Shown here piece after piece: positions 34,049 to 45,200 of a stretch of DNA of 64,000 nt. The notes under the pieces were generated by a model. The model saw only the letters and a program-made list of their open reading frames with translations, had not been told where the DNA came from and ran no database searches. Origin of the DNA: Taibaiella sp. (GTDB lineage: Bacteria > Bacteroidota > Bacteroidia > Chitinophagales > Chitinophagaceae). The translations under genes and the position numbers were made by a program. The first letter of the stretch is position 1; each line of letters opens with the position of its first letter. The stretch is from contig JAHBTQ010000005.1 in the NCBI GenBank assembly GCA_019638495.1, positions 1-64,000 of the forward strand, written 5' to 3'.

Positions 34049-35485
34049 ATGGCAGAAGTACTGCAAAAAATGCACCCCGAGTTGTATAAAAAGGATATTG
34101 AGGAGGCCAGGCAGGGTGAGGCATATGCTCCATTCGAACGCGACCCAAATTCGTTTGACAAAAAATTCTATATAGAAAGCTATGGATGCCAGATGAATTT
34201 TAGCGATAGCGAGATCGTGGCTTCCATTCTACACAACGAAGGCTTTGGCGCTACCCGCAACTTCGAAGAGGCCGATCTGGTATTGCTCAACACCTGCTCC
34301 ATTCGCGAGAAAGCTGAACAAACAGTTCGAAACAGGCTACAGGCATTTCGTAAAGTGAAGGAAAGTAATCCCGGCATGCTCATAGGTGTACTCGGCTGCA
34401 TGGCAGAACGCCTTAAAGCTAAATTCCTGGAGGAAGAAAAACTGGTGGATATTGTCGTTGGTCCGGACGCATACCGCAGCCTTCCCGGCCTGGTGGAAGA
34501 GGCGGAAGGCGGGCAAAAAAGTGTCAACGTCCTGCTGAGCAGAGAAGAGACCTATGCCGACATATCGCCGGTGCGCCTGGACAGCAATGGCGTCACAGCC
34601 TTTGTGAGCATCATGCGCGGGTGCAACAATATGTGCTCGTTCTGCGTGGTACCCTTCACCCGTGGTCGCGAGCGAAGCCGCGATGCCGAAAGCATCGTAA
34701 ATGAATGCCGCGTGTTGTATGAGCAAGGATTCCGCGAGGTGACCCTGCTGGGCCAGAACGTAGACAGCTATCTGCACGAGCCATTGAACGGCGAATCCGT
34801 AAACTTCGCCCAACTGATGGAGAAGGTGGCGCTTATCTCCCCACTGCTTCGCATTCGCTTCAGCACATCGCACCCCAAAGACATTACAGACGATGTGCTG
34901 CACACCATGGCGAAGTACAACAACATCTGCAACTATATTCACCTGCCGGTACAGAGTGGCAATACACGTATCCTGCAGTTGATGAACCGAACCTACACAC
35001 GGGAGTGGTACCTGGCAAAGGTGAAACGCATTCGCGAGATAATTCCGGACTGCGGCCTCAGCACAGATGTCATCACCGGCTTCTGCACAGAAACCGAAGA
35101 GGAACATCAGGACACGATGTCTATTATGGAACTGTCCCGTTTCGATATGGCGTACATGTTCTCTTACAGCGAGCGCCCGGGCACACTGGCCGCCCGCCGC
35201 TACGAAGACGACATCGCCGAAGATGTGAAAAAACGCAGGCTCACTGAAATAATAAACCTGCAAAACAGCCACTCCCGCGAAAGCTACACCGCCGACATTG
35301 GAAAAACGTTTGAAGTACTGATAGAAGGCGATAGCAAACGCAGCGACAAAGACTGGTACGGTCGCAATTCTCAAAACAAAGTGGTTGTCTTCCCGAAGAA
35401 CGAAAAGGTGCTTCAGAAGGGCGACTACGTTAATGTGCGCATCAACACCGCCACATCGGCTACATTGATGGGGGAAATGGTATAG
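34049..35485 (+). CDS. miaB: tRNA-2-methylthio-N6-dimethylallyladenosine synthase
   Basis: MiaB adds a methylthio group to i6A37 of tRNA, using two 4Fe-4S clusters. The 478-residue protein has the N-terminal MTTase domain with Cys in [21 protein letters not shown] and GCMAERL, the radical SAM motif CNNMCSFC, and a C-terminal TRAM domain (residues ~410-475). Start at MAEVLQKM (34049). A sigma-54 regulator follows 56 bp downstream, a neighbour often seen next to miaB in this phylum. Confidence 0.96.
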   Translation: MAEVLQKMHPELYKKDIEEARQGEAYAPFERDPNSFDKKFYIESYGCQMNFSDSEIVASILHNEGFGATRNFEEADLVLLNTCSIREKAEQTVRNRLQAFRKVKESNPGMLIGVLGCMAERLKAKFLEEEKLVDIVVGPDAYRSLPGLVEEAEGGQKSVNVLLSREETYADISPVRLDSNGVTAFVSIMRGCNNMCSFCVVPFTRGRERSRDAESIVNECRVLYEQGFREVTLLGQNVDSYLHEPLNGESVNFAQLMEKVALISPLLRIRFSTSHPKDITDDVLHTMAKYNNICNYIHLPVQSGNTRILQLMNRTYTREWYLAKVKRIREIIPDCGLSTDVITGFCTETEEEHQDTMSIMELSRFDMAYMFSYSERPGTLAARRYEDDIAEDVKKRRLTEIINLQNSHSRESYTADIGKTFEVLIEGDSKRSDKDWYGRNSQNKVVVFPKNEKVLQKGDYVNVRINTATSATLMGEMV

Positions 35486-35507
35486 TGAATTCGCCTTCAA
35501 CAAGCGG

Positions 35508-35541
35508 ACTTACGACTTTTGACTAACGACTTACGACTAAC
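35508..35541. repeat. ACTTACGACT tandem decamers before the sigma-54 regulator
   Basis: ACTTACGACT occurs at 35508-35517 and 35529-35538 with the related TTTGACTAACG between, so three units of 10-11 bp abut the ATG at 35542. Confidence 0.55.
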
Positions 35542-36798
35542 ATGGACATTCAAAGTATAAAGAACAGGTTTGGTATCATTGGTAATTCACCAGCGCTAAA
35601 CCATGCACTGAATACTGCCGCCCAGGTAGCGGCTACCGACCTCTCTGTGCTTATAGCCGGCGAGAGCGGTGTAGGCAAGGAGGCCTTCTCCATGATCATT
35701 CATGCACTATCCCAGCGCAAGCACAACTCATTTATTGCAGTTAACTGCGGCGCTATCCCTGAGGGCACCATAGACAGTGAACTGTTCGGCCATGAGAAGG
35801 GGTCATTTACCGGTGCTGTCGACAGCCGCAAGGGATACTTTGAAACCGTAAACGGAGGCACCATCTTCCTGGACGAGATCGGTGAAATGCCGCTTGGCAC
35901 CCAGGCACGCCTGCTGCGCGTATTGGAAACAGGCGAGTTCATTCGTGTTGGCTCCTCTAAGGTGCAGAAAACAGATGTACGCGTAATCGCTGCAACCAAT
36001 CGCGAATTGCTGGAATCCGCTTCCCACGGGCGCTTCCGCGAAGACCTCTACTACCGCCTTAGCACCGTGCCTATACGAGTGCCGGCACTACGCGACCGCA
36101 GGGAAGATATTCCGCTTCTGTTCCGCAAGTTTGCATCTGACTTCGCAGAGCGATATAAAACACAGTCCGTTCAGCTCGATGCTGCGGCAACCCAGGCACT
36201 CATGAACTATTCATGGCCCGGCAATGTGCGCGAACTCAAGAATATTGCAGAGCAGATATCAGTACTTGCGGAGGACAAACATATTTCCGCGGAGGCGCTT
36301 ATACGCTTCCTGCCACAGCATCCCGGCACTTCGCGCAGCCTTGCGATTATCCCGGCAAGCGGTGGTGTGCAACATGGAGGCGGATCCGATTTCACCTCAG
36401 AACGCGACATACTCTACAAGGCTATATTCGACCTGAAGAAAGATGTCAATGACCTGAAGAAGATGATCTTCGATGTCGCCCAGCATGGCGGCTACACTCC
36501 TGTAGAACCATCTGGCAATCCGGGCAACCTTGTGCCGGTTTATAAAGATGGCGACATGCAGCCACAGCCCGGCCATGGTGTGTACACGGTGCCGGCAAAC
36601 AACACACCTGTATTGCTCGATTCGAATACCCGCCACGAGGAAGTAGAGGAAACGCTGCTGCTCGCCGACAGGGAGAAGGAATATATCGCCAAAGCGCTGA
36701 AGAAGCACAAAAGCCGCCGACGCGATGCTGCTGCGGAGCTTGGCATCTCTGAGCGCACACTCTACCGAAAGATAAAGGAATACGGCATAGACGAGTAG
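35542..36798 (+). CDS. Sigma-54 dependent transcriptional activator without a receiver domain
   Basis: A 418-residue bacterial enhancer-binding protein. It starts directly with the AAA+ domain: Walker A GESGVGKE (40-47), the sigma-54 contact loop GSFTGA (87-92; most relatives have GAFTGA), Walker B GGTIFLDEIGEM, and the sensor region NVRELKN. A Gly/Pro-rich linker (about 270-360) leads to a Fis-type helix-turn-helix (RRRDAAAELGISERTLYRKIKEYGI). With no N-terminal input domain, it may be always active or controlled by its level. Targets unknown. Confidence 0.93.
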   Translation: MDIQSIKNRFGIIGNSPALNHALNTAAQVAATDLSVLIAGESGVGKEAFSMIIHALSQRKHNSFIAVNCGAIPEGTIDSELFGHEKGSFTGAVDSRKGYFETVNGGTIFLDEIGEMPLGTQARLLRVLETGEFIRVGSSKVQKTDVRVIAATNRELLESASHGRFREDLYYRLSTVPIRVPALRDRREDIPLLFRKFASDFAERYKTQSVQLDAAATQALMNYSWPGNVRELKNIAEQISVLAEDKHISAEALIRFLPQHPGTSRSLAIIPASGGVQHGGGSDFTSERDILYKAIFDLKKDVNDLKKMIFDVAQHGGYTPVEPSGNPGNLVPVYKDGDMQPQPGHGVYTVPANNTPVLLDSNTRHEEVEETLLLADREKEYIAKALKKHKSRRRDAAAELGISERTLYRKIKEYGIDE

Positions 36799-36849
36799 TA
36801 GTGTATTATCCGCAACAGAAGGCAGTACAATAGAAACATCGCACCATCC

Positions 36850-38091
36850 ATGAGAATCTGGGCATTCCCTTCGTTTTATCCTTACGATTATCCCGGCAAG
36901 CGCTGGACCGGAACATTTGCCCACAGGCAGTACAAGGGGCTCATACACGCCGGTGCAGAGCTTACCGTCATCCAGCCCGTGCTCTGGTGGCCACCATTCC
37001 CGCTTTCTCAGTTGGCGCCCGACTGGAAGCAGAGCGCCGCAATGAATCACCCGTTGAAACGTGAGTATGATGGTGTGACTGTTTATCACCCACGCATAGA
37101 AAATATTAAGCCCGGCCGCCTCATGAAGCGCTCATATGTTGAGCGGTACATCGCTGCTGTAGAAGGCCTGCTCAGGGACCTAAACATTACCCTTGACCCC
37201 ACAAACGACATCTTCTTCTCTCAGTGGCTGCCTGAATCCATCTTCGTGCAGAAAGCCGCACATAAGCTTGGTGTTAGATCAGCTATACTTGGCATTGGAG
37301 ACGACATCATCATTTGGCCACACGAGTCGCCACGCAAGATGGAAGAGTTCAAGGAACTTATCAATGAAGCAGATCTGCGCATTACGAATGCAGACTACCT
37401 GGGCCGTGAGATATGCAAACTTATGGGCCGGTCTGTGCCTTACTCCGTAAGCTACTTTGGTGTAGATCACGACGTATTCAAGCCTGTGTCCCCGGAAGAA
37501 AAGAATGCGCTGCGCACCGCGCATAAAATGCCACTCGACAAGACCGTTATCCTCATTGTGGGCTCTGCACTGAAACGAAAAGGCTGGCTTGACCTGATGG
37601 ATGCGCTGGTCGCTGTACGTGACGCCGGCGATGACTTCCTACTGGTAGGCGGCTATGCCGGCATGTCAGATATCAACGTCATGGAAGAGATTGAGAATCG
37701 CGGCCTCACATCCTATTTCTACAACCAGGGAGAGATAAAACCGGAGCAGCTCAACATCTTCTACAACATGGCCGACATATTCTGCCTGCCATCCCACTGG
37801 GAAGGTCTGGCAACTGTTGTAATGGAAGCCATGTCATCAGGCATTCCTGTCATCACCACCAACATCTGTGGCCAGCCAGAGATCGTAAGTCACAACAAAA
37901 CCGGCATACTCGTAGAGTCAAAAGATGTTCCGGCACTTACCGCAGAGATACAGTTACTGCTGCGCAGCAAAGAAAAGCGCGAAACGTTTGGCGCCGCCGC
38001 AAGGGAGTTTATTGTAAATCAGTGGGGCAACTTCAACAAGAATAGCGGTGAGCTTTACACCATACTGCAAAAATCGCTTGCAAGGAGCTAA
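36850..38091 (+). CDS. Glycosyltransferase family 4 (GT-B)
   Basis: A 413-residue GT-B enzyme. The C-terminal half carries VGSALKRKGWLDLMDAL, NMADIFCLPSHWEGL and the nucleotide-sugar binding E-x7-E motif EGLATVVMEAMSSGIPVITT. The N-terminal half has the acceptor domain with WTGTFAHRQ. Likely role in surface polysaccharide or LPS synthesis. It lies 51 bp after the regulator and its stop overlaps the stop of the convergent epimerase gene by 4 bp. Confidence 0.9.
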   Translation: MRIWAFPSFYPYDYPGKRWTGTFAHRQYKGLIHAGAELTVIQPVLWWPPFPLSQLAPDWKQSAAMNHPLKREYDGVTVYHPRIENIKPGRLMKRSYVERYIAAVEGLLRDLNITLDPTNDIFFSQWLPESIFVQKAAHKLGVRSAILGIGDDIIIWPHESPRKMEEFKELINEADLRITNADYLGREICKLMGRSVPYSVSYFGVDHDVFKPVSPEEKNALRTAHKMPLDKTVILIVGSALKRKGWLDLMDALVAVRDAGDDFLLVGGYAGMSDINVMEEIENRGLTSYFYNQGEIKPEQLNIFYNMADIFCLPSHWEGLATVVMEAMSSGIPVITTNICGQPEIVSHNKTGILVESKDVPALTAEIQLLLRSKEKRETFGAAAREFIVNQWGNFNKNSGELYTILQKSLARS

Positions 38092-39023
38092 ACAGAAACA
38101 GTCTGCCGTTCCCGTATCACGCTAAATGTTTTCTTTATTCCTTCTTCCAATGGAGTGAAGATTAGCTCCGGATGCTGTGACAGCAGTTTAGAGTTATCCA
38201 ACATGATAATGCTGTTGTCACTACTACGATTGGGCGTACGCACTATTTCAAATTCCTCCCCAACCACACGTTGTATCACGGTGACAAGTTCGTTTATGCT
38301 GAGCGTGTCATTCGACGCGCAATTCACCACATTGCAAGCTTCAGCGCCGGGCTCTAATGACAGAGCCAGAATCCTCGCAAGGTCATCGATGTACACGTAA
38401 TTGCGCACGTTGTGGCCATCGCCAAATATCTCTATCCTCTTATGTAATGCAATGTTCTCAAGAAAGGTATTGATTATGCCGAGTCCTTTTGAAGTATCCT
38501 GCCCAGTGCCGTAAACGTTCGACACACGGTAGATATCGTACTTTAATCCTGTCCTGACATAGAAGTAATGGAGGAAATACTCCATCGTCAGCTTCATAAT
38601 GCCGTATGGCGAAAAGGGCGACTTAGCATCTTCCTCCCGTGCAGCATCGGTAGTGGGGCCGTATACGGTTCCTCCGCTCGATACAAACACCACCTTTTTT
38701 GCGCTGAGCGTAGAGATCGTCTCCAGGAATACCACAAATGGCAGCAAGTTGCCCGTCACTTCCTGCACAGGATCGCCCCAGCTTGTGGCAGGAATGGTCT
38801 CAGATGCCAGAAAATAGATCGTTTCAATGTCCTTGAACGCCTCAGTCACAGCCTCTTTGTCCGAAAGGATGGTGCGACTGTATGGATGGGCATCTCCGTG
38901 AACACTCTTTTCGCTTCGGCCGAAGAGGTACAACTCATTTTGCTCATCTGTCTCCAGCAGCCGCACAAGATTGCTCCCGATAAAGCCATTGGAGCCGATG
39001 ATCGCAATTTTTCGTCTAGACAT
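38088..39023 (-). CDS. NAD-dependent epimerase/dehydratase family protein
   Basis: A 311-residue extended short-chain dehydrogenase acting on a nucleotide sugar. Visible: NAD motif GSNGFIGSNL, the SSGGTVYGP segment, catalytic YxxxK in YGIMK, and the DVHNVRNYVYIDD-like region (GHNVRNYVYIDDLA). It resembles UDP-glucose/galactose 4-epimerase-type enzymes, but the exact sugar cannot be told. A CAAATCTA (TAGATTTG) box is about 58 nt upstream. Confidence 0.88.
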   Translation of the reverse strand: MSRRKIAIIGSNGFIGSNLVRLLETDEQNELYLFGRSEKSVHGDAHPYSRTILSDKEAVTEAFKDIETIYFLASETIPATSWGDPVQEVTGNLLPFVVFLETISTLSAKKVVFVSSGGTVYGPTTDAAREEDAKSPFSPYGIMKLTMEYFLHYFYVRTGLKYDIYRVSNVYGTGQDTSKGLGIINTFLENIALHKRIEIFGDGHNVRNYVYIDDLARILALSLEPGAEACNVVNCASNDTLSINELVTVIQRVVGEEFEIVRTPNRSSDNSIIMLDNSKLLSQHPELIFTPLEEGIKKTFSVIRERQTVSV

Positions 39024-39080
39024 TCTATGGTGTCATGCCTGCGACGGAAATAGAAAACCGCCTTAGTACATGGGTTGCCA

Positions 39081-39088
39081 CAAATCTA
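39081..39088 (-). promoter_or_regulatory. Putative -7 box of the epimerase gene
   Basis: TAGATTTG on the minus strand, 57 nt before the ATG at 39023. Confidence 0.35.
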
Positions 39089-39227
39089 CAAAAATTCTAC
39101 CCCCGCCTTCATTTCAATATACCGCTTTCTGTGGTACCAGGGGGCAAAAACAGAGGAATTATCATGTCTTTTTGTTGTAATAGGTCAGGAATTTGCTTAG
39201 ATTGCAATAGCTCTTAATGTGCGCTCT

Positions 39228-42200
39228 ATGAAAAAAGTGTACCCTTCGGCCACAAGACTCAACTGCCATTGGTTCAGCGCTTTCCTGGTTTTGAGCTGCT
39301 CAGTGCTGGTCTTCTCACGCACGGCGTTACTTGCAAGGATATCAGACGGGCTAAAAAGAAGCCTGTCAAATGCTGATACTATTCAACCCACCCCAAAGTC
39401 GCAAAGTCACATTGCGCAACCCGCAAAAGCCGCTGCAGCGTCTTTTAAAAAACAGCTAAGCTTCATTGAAAATAAGGGACAGATCGTTGACCAGAACAGT
39501 AATCTACGCCACGATATAGACTTTGCGCTTCCTGCTGCTCCCGGGCTCAATGTCTTTGTTGGAAATGGCGCCCTCCACTATCAGTTCAGCAAAGCAATCT
39601 TAACAACCAAGACGACCAGCAACGACGTAGCACATCATTTTTTGCACGACACACTTACCTCCGACTCAATATCCTTGTACCGCTTGGATGTGGAACTCGT
39701 AGGAGCCAACCCTAACGTAAAACCCGAGACGCTAGAACCACAAGCCTATTATGAGCGCCACTACACATCCAATGTTACAGAGCGTGGAGCCGTGGCGCAC
39801 ACTTTTAACCGCATTATTTACAGAGACATTTACCCCCACATTGACTGGGTACTCTATACCAGCGGCGGAAAACTCAAACACGAATTCCATGTGCACCCCG
39901 GAGGGCGTGTCTCCGACATAAAACTGAAGTATGGTGGAGCTACAAATTTAGCAGTAGACAAGGTCGGTGCTGTTACAGCCACCACCCCCATGGGCGATAT
40001 AGTTGAGCAAGCGCCTGTCTCCTACACGACCGACCATAAGTCTGTTGGCACAGCGTTTAGCCTTCACAAGCATATTATCAGCTATTCAACCCAACCATAT
40101 AAAGGTGAGTTGGTTATTGACCCAACCCTCGAATGGGCTACCTATTTCGGTGGCCCGAGCTCCGATTACGCAAGGTCCGTTGCTATCCAGCCGAATGGCA
40201 ACATCTGTATTTCCGGCCATACCAATTCCACGTCCGGTATAGCCACCGTGGGCGCTTACCAAACATCATTTTCCACGGGAGCAATAGGCAATGCAGACGC
40301 ATTCCTTGCCGTTTTCACCGAAGCAGGCTCCCTCCTTTGGGCAACTTACCTCGGTGGTACAGGAAACGATTTTGTCCTTGCCAGTGCAACGGACGACTCT
40401 TCTAATATTTACATCGGAGGTGTCACCAACAGCTCCAGTGGCATGGCTACATCGGGCGCTGCCCAGACCACGGCCGGCGGATCAAGCGATGGATTCTTAG
40501 CACGCTTCGGTAATGATGGATCGCTCCATTGGTGCTCTTATTTCGGAGGCGGCGCAGGAGATTACTTAAGAGGCTTAGCCACTGATAGCGCAAACGTATA
40601 TATCACCGGCTACACCGGCAGCACGTCTGGCATAGCTACAGCAGGCGTCTACCAATCAAGTAACGGCGGTATGGACGATGCCTTTATCGCAAAATTCAAT
40701 TCTATTGGCCACTTGCAGTGGGCAAGCTATTTTGGCGGGCCGGCAACAGACCTGGCATATGGGTTAGCCGCCTCACATGGTCGTGTAATGGTAGCCGGCG
40801 AAACCGCCAGCACATCTGGAATTGCTTCTTCCGGCGCCTATCTTGGCGCCTATGTGGGAGGTTCACGCGACGGCTTTGTAGCTGAGTTCAATGCCGTCGG
40901 AACTCTTACCCGAAGTACATATCTTGGCGGCGCGGGTCAGGATCATCTATTCTCCGTTGCAATAGCAAACGATGCCATTTACCTTGCAGGATATACCGGT
41001 AGCGCAGGTATTACCACGGCCGGCGCATACCAACCAACTTTAAACGGCACAAGCGACGGATGGCTTATGAAACTTAGTGCCGAGGCCGTTCCCGTTTGGT
41101 CAACCTACTTTGGCGGTGATATATCCGACGAGTTAAATGACGTCTCTGTGCATGGAGCTAACGTTTTTGTTGGAGGCTCAACAATTAGCACTACAGGGAT
41201 TGCAACACCGGATGGTTTCCAGCTTGCCGGTTCGTCACCCGATGACGGATATCTCGGCCAATTCGATACACTCGGACATAAAAAATGGAGCAGCTTTTAC
41301 GGTGGCGCAGGAGACGATGGAATATGGGACGTCGCTGCCACAAGTGCCGGAAACCTTGTTATAGCCGGGCTGGCCTCCGTACCCTCTACAGGATTAACAA
41401 CCGCAGGAGCCTACCACGAAACTTCCGCCGGCGGTTCCGACGCATTACTCGGTTACATTGATTTTGCTCGTGCCCCCATTATCGATTCCGTCTCCCCCAT
41501 TCATGCGCATCCTGGCGAGCACACTACCATTATCGGCAGGCACTTTAATCCCATTACCTCACAAAACATCGTCCACTTCGGCGCTACCTACGCAGCAGTA
41601 AATTACGCCTCCGACACCATGCTAGATGTTACCGTACCAATCGGCGCTACATTCGAGGCCATAACCGTGCTCAACGCAGAAAATGGCCGTATGGGCTTTG
41701 CACCAAAATCATTCCTGCCTACTTACGATAACACACCCTTTGTACCGGGAATGATCAACTTCGATACAGCCGTAAACTTCCTGCCCACCACAGACACCAC
41801 CACTCAACTATATATTGACGATGTGGATGGCGATGGAAAGGCGGACATAGTGGCTCGTTGTGCAGGCCTAAACATTAGCCAGGTCCGTTTTCTGCTCTAT
41901 CGCAATATAAGCACAGCCGGTTCGATTAGCGCAGGGTCGTTTGCCAGCCCGGTCACGCTCACCGCGCCGTCGGTCGGTGGCCTTGGCAAGTTCTTGATGG
42001 CCGACATAGATGGCGATGGGAAAAAGGACATTGTCGGTGCTGCTATCGTCGGCGCAGCAGACATTGTCGTATATATCTTACGGAATCAATCCACGCCGGG
42101 CACATTCAGCTTCGCAAACGCTGTCAGGATTGATGTAGACAATATATCGGACCTTGCCTGCGATGATATAGATGGCGATGGCAGGCCTGAGATCGTAATT

Positions 42201-45200
42201 GCAGCCTACACAAAACTGTCGTTGATAAGGAACCGTTGCTCACCGGGAAATGTAAGCCCCGTTCTTTTTGAAACGCCGGTAGATTTCCCTTGCCTTGCAC
42301 GTAATGTCACAACCGGCGATGCAGACGGCGATGGACATAGGGATATCATTCTGACGGATAGTCAACCGGCTTCGAGTGATATTTGTATTTTCAGAAATGT
42401 CGCCACTGTCGGAAAAATAGACACTACTTCGCTTGCCACGCCTGTCCTCATCCCCGCGCCCGGTGTAACCGTCAGCGCTCCTATCCTGGAAGATTTTGAT
42501 TGTGACGGAAAAAACGACATCATACTGGGCAACACTATTTCAGGAATCAAAAGCATAACGGTATTTCAGAATATCGCTGCAACCGGTACCGCACTCAGCA
42601 CCGCCACCTTTGGCGCAGCGCAGTCCGTTACGCTTCCCACATTCTTCTCAGGCAAACCTATCCTGGCAGATATAGACGGCGATGCCAAGCCGGACGTTGT
42701 GAGTAGTACCGGTATTCCCGGAACAATCTGTGTGATGCGAAATGTTGCTTCGCCCGGGATTGTTGACAGTACGTCATTTGCAGCACCCGTCTCTATTCCA
42801 ACGGGTACTGCCGGTTCTCTGTTGGTGGCCGGAGACCTGGATGGTGACGCTAAGCCGGACGTCTGTATATCGGGAACAAGTGCAATTTCCGGCTTCCCGC
42901 CAAAGCTTGTTGTTCTCCGCAATAATCCGCTCCGCCGGCTTTCGGGTATGAGGCTTTGCCCGGGCGACATTACCATTTTTACGAGCAATGTATGGGGCGG
43001 AACCTGGTCTTCATCAAATTCTTCGGTCGCTACAATTGACGCGTCAACAGGCAGCTTGCTGGCGAGCGCGGCAGGCACCGCATCTATAACCTACACCATC
43101 AATACAGGTTTCACATCGGCCATCGTCACTGTTGATGCTGCACTCTGTAGCGGCCCCGGCATTGTCACCACCGTAGCCGGTAGCGGCGCAGGACCGGTGA
43201 GCGGCGTGGGAGGTGCGGCTTTCAACGCACATATTGGCAAGGCTAAAGCCACTGTAAAAGACAACGGCGGAAACATCTATGTCGCAAACGACGCGTCACA
43301 GATATTTAAAGTTACAGGTGACGGTATCCTGCACATATTTGCAGGTACTGCTACCTCTGGCTATACCGGCGATGGCGGCCCCGCTACTGCGGCCAGGATC
43401 GGCAGCGCTTCACACATGGCGCTGGACAACACTGGGAGTCTCTACTTCACAGACACCGCATTTCATTGCATACGGATGGTGTCGTCTTCCGGCATCATTA
43501 CCACCATCGCAGGCACAGGCACAGCAGGGTACAGCGCAGATGGCACTGCAGCAACCGCATCTTCGCTGACGTCTCCATCAGGCATTGCAATAGATAGTGC
43601 CGGCAGGATATTCTTTCGCGAGAACAAACGTATCCGCATGATAGACCCGGCCACCGGTAACGCGCTCGCTACAGTAGCTGGCAACGGCACATGCCCTGCC
43701 AGTGGCGACGGAGGTGTGGCGACCGCTGCTGCCATATGCGACGGCGAAGGCATCGCCGTCGACATATCGGGTAAGATTGCGCTCACAACGCAGGCTAGCA
43801 TCCGCCAGGTAGATGCACTTGGCTTCATAAGCACCATTGCAGGCACCGGGGGCGCCGGGTTTACAGGCGACGGCGGACCGGCAACGGCGGCTCAGCTCGA
43901 TATGCCTGATGGCCTTGCATATCATGCCGCAGGCACTTTAGTTGTAGCGGACCAATTAAACAACCGCGTCAGGAAACTCCTTCCCGGCGGCAACATTGAA
44001 ACCCTGGCAGGCAACGGCTCACCTGCCTTCAATGGAGACGGCTGCCCGGCCACTACTACTACGCTAAATCATCCTGCAGACGTTTTCGCGGATGCTTGGG
44101 GAAAGATATACGTCGCCGACTATGACAACTATCGTGTGCGGGTAATTACTGCAAACCACAATATCGCTTTTGCACAGGGCGCTGTTCAGTTCCTCTCAGT
44201 CTCCTCAAACGATACATTGTCGCTGGATACAGCGCTTTCTGTAACTGACGGGGACAACCTGCAGCCACTAACATGGAGCGTCATCAGCGGTCCGGTAAAC
44301 GGTACACTTAGCGCAGCCGGAACACAACCGGGGAATGGCTCCACCTATTACCCATTTGGATTCAGCTATTCACCTGACGGTGGTTTCTCGGGCTATGACT
44401 CCTTCAGGGTCCGAGTTATAGACTGTGCAGCCGCTGACGACACCACAACAGTCTATGTAACGGTTACAGGCGATGTACCCATTGTTTATTCAGTTTCTCC
44501 AAATCCTGCCAGGCCGGGCGATACTGTTACTATTTCTGGCCTCAACTTCAACGGGCTTTCAGCTCTTGACGTAGTATATTTCGGCGCTACGCGCGCCACA
44601 ATAACAACAGCGTCAACTGATACTATCATTGCAATAGTTCCGCTTGGCGCCACTTACCAATCTGTCTCCGTCACAAACCTGGCCAACGGGCTTACAGGCA
44701 GCTCGCGTCTGCAGTTCCTCCCAACCTTTGACAACTCGCCTTTTGTTCCCGGCATTGTAAATTTTGACTCCGTTGTCAGTTACGATCTCGGTGTCGAATC
44801 AACGGACATTGCAGCCGGAGATATCGATGGTGATGGCAAAGCAGATCTCGCATTTGTGTCGCCTTATTCCGGTGGCAGCAGGATCCATGTAATGCATAAT
44901 GTCGCAGCTCCCGGCCCACTTGATGGTTCATCGTTTTCTTCCGTATTAAACCTCAGTTCAAGAGCGTCTGTAGCCCCATTCCAGGTAGCGCTCAAAGACA
45001 TTGATGGCGACGGCAAATTGGACATGATCACTAGCGGTGCATCCTCGGGAATGAGCTTCTTTTCTGTTTTCAGGAACGTGGCTGCACCAGGGTCAATTGA
45101 CAGTTCGTCGTTTGAAACAAGAGTAGATGTGCCAACAGGGACCAATGAGCAAACCATTGGAATAGCTTGCGAGGACCTTAACAATGATGGCAAACCGGAT

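Noticed and set aside
34337..35503. 388-codon minus-strand frame opposite miaB
   Set aside because: Antisense to a well-conserved gene, no recognisable protein features.
39219..39227. GTG start for the giant gene
   Set aside because: ATG at 39228 gives the normal MKK signal start; the GTG adds only three residues.
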